Source of the DNA: Lachnospiraceae bacterium
GTDB taxonomy: Bacteria; Bacillota; Clostridia; Lachnospirales; Lachnospiraceae
Assembly: GCA_910575775.1 (NCBI GenBank)
Contig: CAJTEY010000019.1
Span: 18,587-82,586, forward strand
Length of the DNA stretch: 64,000 nucleotides
Reading direction: 5' to 3'
Shown here: piece by piece, positions 1 to 8,000 of the stretch
How the letters are laid out: every line of letters begins with the position of its first letter
Numbering within the stretch: position 1 is the stretch's first letter
The notes under the pieces: model-generated
Database searches by the model: none
What the model was told of the DNA's origin: nothing
What the model saw: only the letters and a program-made list of their open reading frames with translations
Program-made: the position numbers and the translations under genes

Positions 1-212
1 GTAGTTGCCTTCTGAAATTTCATAATTGTCTGTCCTATGCCTTTCATTTCCAATCCAAATTTATCTTTATGAGGCTTCCGTCATATTTTGATTGCGGAAG
101 GAAAAATATTGTTGTAAATTTCTACATATATCGCCGTAGCGGACGGTTCTTACATGGAGGCAGTAATCATATGGGTGTTTGCCTGCATAGGAGTTGATGG
201 CTTCGCCGGAGT
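1..212. other. left-edge region without an assignable gene
   Basis: This stretch follows the stop of tyrA (minus strand) and holds no complete gene. On the minus strand an ATG at 45-47, preceded by TTGGATTGGAA, opens a frame that reads MKGIGQTIMKF and runs off the left edge. It could be the start of a gene, but only 15 codons are visible and I do not recognise it. A weak inverted repeat (CTTCCG at 75-80, CGGAAG at 95-100) has no T-run and is not a convincing terminator. Confidence 0.3.
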
Positions 213-1313
213 TTACCGTGTATGGATTTTATAGCCGTGCTCCGTCATAACCTCCATGGCCCGGGAAAGCGTGTCCTGACTGTAAAACTCGATGCGCAGC
301 GCCCCTTCTGCCAGTTCCCTGTTGTGGTTGATGCCGATGTTTTTGATGCTCACGTCGTGCATGGCAAGGAGAGAGGCGATGGCGGCAATGGCGCCTGGCT
401 TATCCGCAATGTCCACAGTTAACACATATTCCGCTTTGATGGGGCCGCTGGGCGTGCTGATAAAGGATTCCCTGTAATTTCTCGCCGTGTCAAAGAAGTT
501 GTAGAGGCTGTCCTGCTCATGGTCGTCTATGTAATCCGCAATTACCTCAAGATACTGTATATATGTACGGAGCAGCTTTGCGATATGATCCGCGTTGGTC
601 AGACAGATTTGCTGCCACATTTCCGGAGAGGAGGAGGCGATTCTTGTGATATCCTTGAAACCGCCTGCGGCGATCATTTTCATCACGCCGTCCTCGGAGT
701 CGCTGCTTTTTACCAGATTGACTAAAGAGGCGGCGATCACATGGGGCAGATGGGAGATCGCTGCAGTCACGTAATCGTGTTCCTCGTAAGACAAGGTGAG
801 CGGAATCGCGCCCATGCTCTCAACCAACGCCCGGTATGTCTCCACCTTTTCGGAAGGAACCTCCTCGGAGGGGGTCAGGATATAGTAGGCGTTCTCTAAA
901 AGGGAGGCCTTGGCATTCTGGTAGCCGAAACGCTCGGAGCCCGCCATGGGGTGACCGCCGATAAACTGCTTTTGTAATTGCAGCTCTTCAATCTGCCTGT
1001 GGATGCCGGTCTTGACGCTCCCCACGTCCGTCAGAATGGTTTCGGGTGAGAGAAACGGTTTCAGGGCAAGCAGGTTTTCCATATTGCGGGAGACCGGCGC
1101 GCATAAAAAGATATAATCACAGCTTCCGAAAGAGTCGTCAATGGCAGGACAGATCTGATCAATAACCTGTTCATTAACAGCGAGGTTAAGGGATTTTGTA
1201 TGAATGTCATAGGCGATCAGGCGGGTGTCGGGCAGATGATGCCGGATCGCTTTGGCAATGGAGCCGCCGATCAGGCCAAGCCCGATAAAACCGCAGGTGA
1301 GAGTGTTTATCAT
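213..1313 (-). CDS. tyrA: prephenate dehydrogenase with C-terminal ACT domain
   Basis: This cytoplasmic enzyme oxidatively decarboxylates prephenate to 4-hydroxyphenylpyruvate in tyrosine synthesis. The 366-residue product starts with a Rossmann NAD-binding motif (GLGLIGGS, about residues 10-17). The catalytic-region GGHPMAGSE follows near residue 118. A C-terminal ACT domain (VDIADKPGAIAAIASLL, from about residue 300) is the usual tyrosine-sensing regulatory module. Length and domain order match monofunctional TyrA of Firmicutes. The ATG at 1313 is preceded by GAGGTACTGAC, a usable ribosome site. It is separated by only 57 bp from the co-oriented AraC regulator upstream, but the two functions look unrelated. 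Identity is firm; allosteric effector specificity is inferred. Confidence 0.95.
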   Translation of the reverse strand: MINTLTCGFIGLGLIGGSIAKAIRHHLPDTRLIAYDIHTKSLNLAVNEQVIDQICPAIDDSFGSCDYIFLCAPVSRNMENLLALKPFLSPETILTDVGSVKTGIHRQIEELQLQKQFIGGHPMAGSERFGYQNAKASLLENAYYILTPSEEVPSEKVETYRALVESMGAIPLTLSYEEHDYVTAAISHLPHVIAASLVNLVKSSDSEDGVMKMIAAGGFKDITRIASSSPEMWQQICLTNADHIAKLLRTYIQYLEVIADYIDDHEQDSLYNFFDTARNYRESFISTPSGPIKAEYVLTVDIADKPGAIAAIASLLAMHDVSIKNIGINHNRELAEGALRIEFYSQDTLSRAMEVMTEHGYKIHTR

Positions 1314-1370
1314 GTCAGTACCTCGTAAGTTTATTTTTCGTTTTTAAGATATCACAAAACGGGAGGGAAA

Positions 1371-2105
1371 TCAAACGGCATAATTTCTTTCACGGTATTT
1401 TCCTGGAGTGATGCCTGTAAATTTTCTAAAAGCATAGGTAAAAGCGCTTTGTGAAGAATATCCAAGCGACGCAGAGATTTCAAAATAACTCAGATTACTG
1501 TATTTTAACAGATTTTGCGCCGTATCCATTTTGGCGGCAGTGACATAAGCTTTGATGGTTTGCCCGGTTTCCTGCTTAAATAATTTGGACAGATAGGATA
1601 CATTTAGATTTGTAAAATCAGCTAATCCTTTCGCAGATAAGTCTGCGTTTAGATCTTCATAAATATGATCGATACATTTTCTGACATGAATGGATATGAT
1701 GTCGTCCTTTTTTATTTCGCCTATCCGTTTCGCAAAATCCAGACACATATCCTCAAGCAAAAGCTGCAGATCATCACATGTGGAAGCAGCATCAGATTTT
1801 TGACTGTAGATATCTGCAATCATATAAGCTTCATCATGTCCCAGGCCGCTTCCCAAACCCGATTCTGCAAGGAGTGTTGCGATAATCATAAAATGATACT
1901 TCATATTGTGTAATTGATTTTCAGATAAAATTCTTCCTACGGCAGAAAGCTTTACCTCTCCAGAAGAAATAAAAGTGTTCAACTTTTCTGTATCGCCGCT
2001 CGTTATGGCTTCCAATATACCATCTTCCAAATAGTATGGTTTCTTTTGATATCCATGTACCTTTTGCAGATATAGCTGCCTGTTGAGTTCTATTCTTATT
2101 TTCAT
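1371..2105 (-). CDS. AraC-family transcriptional regulator
   Basis: This 244-residue protein has a C-terminal AraC/XylS DNA-binding domain with two helix-turn-helix motifs (about residues 140-240). Visible hallmarks are VSYLSKLFKQETGQT in the first part and the signature GYSSQSAFTYAFRKFTG followed by PGKYRER in the second. The N-terminal 130 residues show no cupin motif and resemble the helical N-terminal part of clostridial AraC regulators that sit beside MATE exporters. Divergently placed just upstream is a MATE transporter remnant, which may have been its regulatory target. The ligand cannot be read from the sequence. If the transporter was the only target, the regulator may itself be on the way to being lost. 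Confidence 0.88.
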   Translation of the reverse strand: MKIRIELNRQLYLQKVHGYQKKPYYLEDGILEAITSGDTEKLNTFISSGEVKLSAVGRILSENQLHNMKYHFMIIATLLAESGLGSGLGHDEAYMIADIYSQKSDAASTCDDLQLLLEDMCLDFAKRIGEIKKDDIISIHVRKCIDHIYEDLNADLSAKGLADFTNLNVSYLSKLFKQETGQTIKAYVTAAKMDTAQNLLKYSNLSYFEISASLGYSSQSAFTYAFRKFTGITPGKYRERNYAV

Positions 2106-2145
2106 AAGAGACTCCTTTATTTCATAATCAATGCTGCATTCCTAA

Positions 2146-2634
2146 AGCAGCATCATCTTAAGTATTTGTGATAATACCATATCTTCGTTTACAGGTCAGA
2201 ATTTTGGCGGCAAGGAGTTTGAAAGAATTCGCGGCGGTACAAAAATGGCGTGCATAATGGCGGTTCTCTCAGCGCTGTTACTTGGAATGGTACTGTTTTT
2301 CTTCTCCGATTTATTGGCAAAAATTATGCTTACCGGGCAGGAAGCGGCTGCCTGTGCTTCCATATATCTGAGATTTTTAGCATTATTTATGGTTCTTCTG
2401 AATGCATTGTTTGTTTTTCGAAGCTGTGTTCAGGGACTAGGGAAACCGGCTGTACCTACGTGTTCCGGCATCGTTGAAATGTTGATTCGCATACCGGCTG
2501 TTTACTTCGGATTACCTGTATTTGGATTTGCGGCGGCCATATATGCTGAAGGCATAGCCTGGATAGGAGCATTGGCGCTCAATGGTATTTCATATATATG
2601 TTTTCTGAAAAAATACGAAAGGCATGGCTGCTGA
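2146..2634 (+). pseudogene. MATE-family efflux transporter, C-terminal remnant
   Basis: An open frame closed upstream by TAA at 2143-2145 translates into the second half of a MATE multidrug exporter. It contains the family motif CDNTISSFTGQNFGGKEFERIR (split here as CDNTISSFTGQN and FGGKEFERIR), then hydrophobic segments and VQGLGKPAVPTCSGIVE, the conserved C-lobe signature. Full MATE proteins are about 450 residues with 12 membrane spans; only about 160 residues remain. The only in-frame ATG (2245) lies inside the domain and has no ribosome site. The N-terminal half is missing, so this is a 5'-truncated pseudogene. It lies divergent to an AraC regulator, a pairing common in clostridia, suggesting a deletion between the two. 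Confidence 0.85.
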
Positions 2635-2678
2635 TAGAATCTTGTTTTCACAATCTGTGCAGAATGTATAAATAGTTG

Positions 2679-2707
2679 TTGAAATTGTTCTGAAAATTTA
2701 GTAAAAT
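2679..2707 (+). promoter_or_regulatory. sigma-A type promoter of the EF-G-like gene
   Basis: TTGAAA at 2679-2684 and TAAAAT at 2702-2707 are separated by 17 bp, the optimal vegetative spacing. The site lies 80 bp upstream of the EF-G-like start codon and downstream of the MATE remnant. Confidence 0.7.
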
Positions 2708-2786
2708 GTATTTACAACTTAGTGCCATGATTTTGTTTGGCTTTGGGTGGTGAATAAAGAACAACAGAATTGGAGGGTTACAAGGC

Positions 2787-4880
2787 ATGAATGTTTACAC
2801 AACGGATAAGATTCGTAATGTGGTTTTGCTGGGGCATGGGGGCTGCGGCAAGACCAGTCTGGTAGAGGCGATGGCTTACCTTTCCGGCATCACATCCAGA
2901 ATGGGTAAGATAGACGACGGAAACACGGTGAGTGATTTCGGTAAGGAGGAACAGAAGCGCCATATTTCCATCGCCACGTCTGTTGTTCCGATTGAGTGGG
3001 AGGGTACGAAGATCAATGTACTGGACTCCCCCGGCTTTTTTGATTTCGTAGGTGAAGTGGAAGAGGCGGTGAGCGCAGCGGATGCGGCGATTATCGTGGT
3101 ATCCGGCAAAGCCGGTGTTGAGGTGGGCACAGAGAAAGCGTGGGAGATCTGCGAGAAATATAAGCTGCCCCGTTTCGTGTTTGTGACGGACATGGATATC
3201 GACAATGCTTCTTTCCGACAGGTTGTGGAAGATATGACCGAAAAGTATGGGAAGAAAATTGCGCCTTTCCATCTGCCGATCCGTGAAAATGAGAAATTTG
3301 TGGGTTATATCAATGTCATCACTGAGCAGGCGTACCGCTGGGAAGGCAAGGAAGTCGTGGAGTGCGAGATGCCTGAGTACAGCAAGGCGAATCTGCAGCT
3401 TTGCCGCGATACGCTGATGGAGGCGGTGGCTGAGACAAGCGAAGATTTCATGGAACGCTATTTTAACGGCGATACCTTCTCAGAGGCGGAAATCCGCGCG
3501 GCGCTTCGCACTAACGTGATGGACGGAAGCATTGTACCCATGTCCATGGGCTCAAACGTGCTTTGTCAGGGTGTGTTCACATTGCTTGACGACATCGTGA
3601 AATATATGCCCAGCCCGGAGAACCGGGAGATGGCGGGCGTTGATTTAAAGACGAACGAAATATTCCAGGCGAATTTTGATTTCTCCAAGGCGAAGTCGGC
3701 TTATATCTTTAAGACCATCGTGGATCCCTTTATCGGCAAGTATTCGCTGATTAAGGTATGCTCCGGCGTATTTAAGAGTGATGACATGATTTACAATGAC
3801 GAGAAGGAAGTGGAGGAGAAGATCAGCAAGCTCTACGTCATGCAGGGAAGTAAGCCCATTGAGATCAAGGAGCTTCATGCAGGCGATATCGGCGCCATCG
3901 CGAAGCTGACGGCTGCCAGAACGGGCAATACGCTCTCCACCAAGGCAAGAATCATCCGCTACGGCAAGGCAGAGATTTCCACACCTTATACATACAAGCG
4001 GTATCGGGCGAAAAATAAGGGAGATGTGGATAAGGTTTCCCAGGCGTTGCAGAAGATGCGCCACGAGGATCAGACGCTCCAGGTAGTTAACGATGCGGAG
4101 AATAAACAGTCACTGCTCTATGGAATGGGCGATCTGCATCTGGATGTGGTTGTCAGCCGTCTTCTCAACGAATACAAGGTTGAGATCGAGCTCACGGAGC
4201 CTAAGATTGCGTACAAGGAGACGATCCGCAAGAAATCCGATGTGGAGCATAAGTATAAAAAGCAGTCCGGCGGTCACGGTCAGTATGGGCATGTGAAGAT
4301 GCGCTTCGAAGCATCCGGCGATCTGGAGACACCTTTCGTGTTCGAACAGGAAGTGGTGGGCGGCGCTGTGCCGAAGAACTATTTCCCTGCAGTGGAGAAG
4401 GGATTGCAGGATTCCGTTACGGCGGGGCCGCTGGCGGCTTACCCTGTGGTCGGTGTGAAAGCAGTTCTCTACGACGGTTCCTACCACCCGGTAGACTCCT
4501 CCGAGATGGCGTTTAAGATGGCGACCATTCAGGCATTCAAGAAAGGTTTTATGGAGGCGGGGCCGGTGCTTCTTGAGCCGATTGCAAACTTACAGGTGAC
4601 GGTACCCGATTCTTACACGGGTGATGTGATGGGCGACCTGAATAAGAGAAGGGGCAGAGTGCTCGGGATGAATCCCTCAGGGGATGGCAAGACCGTGGTT
4701 GAGGCGGATATCCCGGTGGCATGCTTAAGCGGTTACTGTACCGATCTTCGGTCCATGACCGGCGGACGCGGCACTTACAAGTATGAGTTTGCGAGATACG
4801 AGCAGGCGCCCAGCGACGTGCAGGAGAAGGAAGTGGCAGCGAGAGCGAAAGCTGTTGCGGAGGCGAACGTTGACGCATAA
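2787..4880 (+). CDS. EF-G-like translational GTPase (FusA paralogue)
   Basis: This 697-residue protein has the full five-domain layout of elongation factor G. The G domain shows GHGGCGKTS (G1, residues 16-24), DSPGF (G3, near 75) and TDMD (G4, near 130, in place of NKMD). Domain IV and V regions include GGHGQYGHV and RRGRVLGM near residue 630. The altered N-terminus (no AHIDAGKTT) and G4 motif place it in the EF-G-like/FusA2 subfamily rather than the essential FusA, and it is not beside rpsL/rpsG/tufA. Family members are ribosome-associated GTPases of incompletely known role. The ATG at 2787 follows TTGGAGGGTTACAAGGC, a good ribosome site. It appears to be a single-gene transcript, with a hairpin after the stop. 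Confidence 0.9.
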   Translation: MNVYTTDKIRNVVLLGHGGCGKTSLVEAMAYLSGITSRMGKIDDGNTVSDFGKEEQKRHISIATSVVPIEWEGTKINVLDSPGFFDFVGEVEEAVSAADAAIIVVSGKAGVEVGTEKAWEICEKYKLPRFVFVTDMDIDNASFRQVVEDMTEKYGKKIAPFHLPIRENEKFVGYINVITEQAYRWEGKEVVECEMPEYSKANLQLCRDTLMEAVAETSEDFMERYFNGDTFSEAEIRAALRTNVMDGSIVPMSMGSNVLCQGVFTLLDDIVKYMPSPENREMAGVDLKTNEIFQANFDFSKAKSAYIFKTIVDPFIGKYSLIKVCSGVFKSDDMIYNDEKEVEEKISKLYVMQGSKPIEIKELHAGDIGAIAKLTAARTGNTLSTKARIIRYGKAEISTPYTYKRYRAKNKGDVDKVSQALQKMRHEDQTLQVVNDAENKQSLLYGMGDLHLDVVVSRLLNEYKVEIELTEPKIAYKETIRKKSDVEHKYKKQSGGHGQYGHVKMRFEASGDLETPFVFEQEVVGGAVPKNYFPAVEKGLQDSVTAGPLAAYPVVGVKAVLYDGSYHPVDSSEMAFKMATIQAFKKGFMEAGPVLLEPIANLQVTVPDSYTGDVMGDLNKRRGRVLGMNPSGDGKTVVEADIPVACLSGYCTDLRSMTGGRGTYKYEFARYEQAPSDVQEKEVAARAKAVAEANVDA

Positions 4881-4900
4881 CAGTTAGTTGAGATATGATG

Positions 4901-4942
4901 GCGGATATCCTTTTGGTTTTAGGAAAGGATATCCGCTTTTTT
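4901..4942 (+). terminator. hairpin plus T-run after the EF-G-like gene
   Basis: A perfect 10-bp stem (GCGGATATCC at 4901-4910 and GGATATCCGC at 4927-4936) is followed by six T residues. It is an apparent rho-independent terminator for the upstream gene. It also sits 39 bp upstream of an IS200-type transposase start, so it could equally be the left-end hairpin of that element. Confidence 0.75.
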
Positions 4943-4966
4943 GTGTCACAGACAAAAATACAACAC

Positions 4967-5026
4967 AGGAGGTGCCAAAGATGGACTCAACAAATAGTTT
5001 AGCCCATATAAAATGGGAATGCAAGT
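4967..5026 (+). pseudogene. IS200/IS605-type TnpA, N-terminal remnant
   Basis: A strong ribosome site (AGGAGGTG, 4967-4974) precedes ATG at 4981, which translates as MDSTNSLAHIKWECK. This is the characteristic start of IS200/IS605-family TnpA transposases (normally followed by YHIVFAPKYRR). Homology ends abruptly after codon 15 at about 5025; the following codons match nothing in the family and lie at the 3' end of the neighbouring minus-strand surface-protein gene. About 90% of the transposase and the whole right end of the element are missing. It is a dead fragment left by a deletion or recombination. Confidence 0.75.
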
Positions 5027-5029
5027 TGG

Positions 5030-8000
5030 TTATCCCCACTTGTTGCCCTTCTGTGTCACACCGCTTACACTGCCGCCGTATCCCTGCCATATGAGAGGTT
5101 CTTTGTCGCCGGTGCAGTTTTCTATCGTGACGCCTTTCACATGGGCGTTCAACTGTCCGAGAATCTGAATGGTTCCCTTGGCATTTCCCTTGAATCTGGA
5201 ATTGGATATGGTTACATTGCTGCAGGTTCTGTTTTTGTTTGGCTCAATGTCGATGCCGTACTGTGGGTCTGCGCCGCTTGCATAGTTAAATTCGCAGTTG
5301 TTGACCGTCACATTGCTCACATCCGTGATGGACAGATTGTTTCGGCGGTTGTGATGGAGGTTACAGTTGGTAATGGTTACACCGTTGCTGCTTTTGTTTG
5401 GACCGTCATAGAAGCCCAGATATATGCCGTCGCCCCAGCATTGGGAAATATCCACATTGTCGATGGTGATATTCGTAGAACCGGCTACATAAATCCCATG
5501 TCCCCACTCGCCGCCGCTTCCATTATGCTCCTTCCGCTCGCCGATGATCTGCCCGCCGGAGACGCTGACACCGTCGCGTCCGGTGATATTGATTACCTGA
5601 TAATTTTTCTTGTTGTTAGGAAGAGCAACTAACAATGCGCTGGGCGACATGACAAGCTTTTGGTTGGTAGTCAGGACGATGCCTCCGAACTTATATTTGC
5701 CAAACAAATCATTGCCGCCGGCTGTGGCGTCAATATGGTACACACCCGCAGGGAGATACAGTGTCACTTCACGCACGTGAGTTTCGTCACCCCACTCAAA
5801 ATCCCGCAGCATTTTGTTAATATATGGTGTGTCGTCGGTGACGCCAGTCTGCTGTTTATAAGTGAGAATTGCACCTGTTTCCGGTTTCGGAGGCATCTCA
5901 TTTTCATCGATAGCGACCGCATAGCACTGCTGGGTAAATTTGCCGCTGTCGGAAGTGTACACAGCCTCGATAAGAGCAGCGCCTGCTTTTTTCATAGTGA
6001 GCAGACCGGTTTGATCAACGGATATGATCTCAGGATTGTTGCTTTCCCATTTGAGCCTGCTTTGATCCTGTGTGGGTGCAAACTCCATGTGAAGCTGGTA
6101 TGTGTTTCCAATGTTTTCCTGGATCGTCTGACCTGCTTCCAGGAAAACAGGGGCGTCAATCACCGTAACGTTACACTGTGCCTTTTTGTTGCCGTCCTGT
6201 GAGGTTGCCGTGATGGTTACGCTTCCTTCCTTTTTCAGTGTGAGTACGACGGAAATGGAGACAGTCTTTTTACTGCCGGCAGAGCTGGTGACAATGCTAT
6301 CCGGCTTTTCTTCTATAGCAACGATGCCGTTGTCAGAGCTGGCCCAGATTACGGTCGGATTTGTAACGATACCGTTGCTCTCCGATGTGAGCGTAGCGGT
6401 AAGCGTTCTTTTTTTCTCATCCTGTTCCGCCAGTGGGAAAGAAAGACTGGTTTTGTTCAGTGTAATCCCTTTCACATGATTGATCTGGTATTTTTTCTTT
6501 TCAATTTTAAAGGAATAGGTCTTTGTTCCGCCGTATTCTCCCATGCCGCGCAAAGTTACTTTTGCGGTGCCTGCTTTCGTATTGTTTTTATATTCCTCTT
6601 CAAGGATTTCAAAACAGGAATCCTTCTGGGGCAGTTCTTTCTTATTTTTCTGATCGGCAGTGGTGGCATAAATATGAATATCGCTCTTTGCTAATTTGAT
6701 TTCCTTCCCGGTATATTCCTGTGGATCGATAACAACTTTTAAGGTACTGATATTTTTGGCAAAAATCCGATATGTTCCGGTAATGGTTTTCTCATAGCAG
6801 CCCACGCCTGTTACGGTAACAGTAACGACAGTGTTTGCCTGTGGTGATGAGTTCTGCGTATGGCTGAAGGTGAAGTCCGCGTCATAATCGGTCTTAGCTG
6901 ACAGTTTTTTGCCGTTCGCATCTTTGATCGTGACGGTTGATTTCCATTTGTCTGGCTTATCACTGTACGGCTTATCGGGTATGGTGATAATGCAGTTGCC
7001 AATGTCCGCCTTCGTTACCATAAGCGTCACTGTCTTTTCATATCCAGCATAGCTGCCTTTACCCTTAATCTCGCAGGTCATGGGTGTTCCCGGCGTCTTG
7101 TTGTCTTTATACTTAATGGTGTAATCGGTTTTGTTTTTCAGCACTGTATAGTCCTGATCTTTTAAAATGAGCTCGGGCACAGCGCCGCCTTTTTGATAGG
7201 GAACTTCATAAATCCCGTTTTTCACTGCCACATTTTTGCCCATGACAATTTTGATATCGTTATTTGATGTGACGGTGTAAGTCAGCCGGAGAGTGCCCGT
7301 ATATCTGCCTTTTCCAGTGAAGGTAACTGTGACATTTCCCGCTTTTTTCGCATTGCCATATTTTATGGTATAATCGGTTCCGTCTTTGAGGGTTTCTTTT
7401 TTGTCTCCGTTATGAAAAGAGAGTAAAGCGGAACCGGTCTGGAACATACCCCCGTCTTTATCGACTGTCTTCTGGGAGAAGGAGATGGTTTCCTTCCAGT
7501 CTTCACCGGGGACGGCGTCCTTGATCTTCCTGTCGCCTACAAGCTTCAGTGCTATTTTTTTGCAGCCGCTGTAACCGCTTGTTCTTCCGGCTTCACTGGG
7601 AGAGACCATAACATAGGCACCCTCTGTTCCGGATGCGAAAACAGCGTAGTCATACTGTGTTTCGGCGAGAACATTTCCGCCTATTTTTACTTCTGAAATA
7701 TGAACATCCGATTTTGCAAGAGGTGTACCGTGATATTCGTACTGTTTTTGATCGAACTTCACCGACGCGGAACCGAAGTTCAGTGTTTTATCTTTCAGAA
7801 CGACAAGCTGCATGGGAAAAGAGCCTGTAAAATTTCCTGTTCCGTTCACAGTATACGAGTAGATTTTGTTTGCGGTATAGAGATCACCGTTTGTATAATC
7901 TGCAGGCAAAGCCGTCATGTTCTCACCCGGTTTCGTGTAGTCACAGATAAAATCTTTCTTTGCGGCCAGTTTTTTCTTGCCGTAGGTCAGATTAGGAGCG

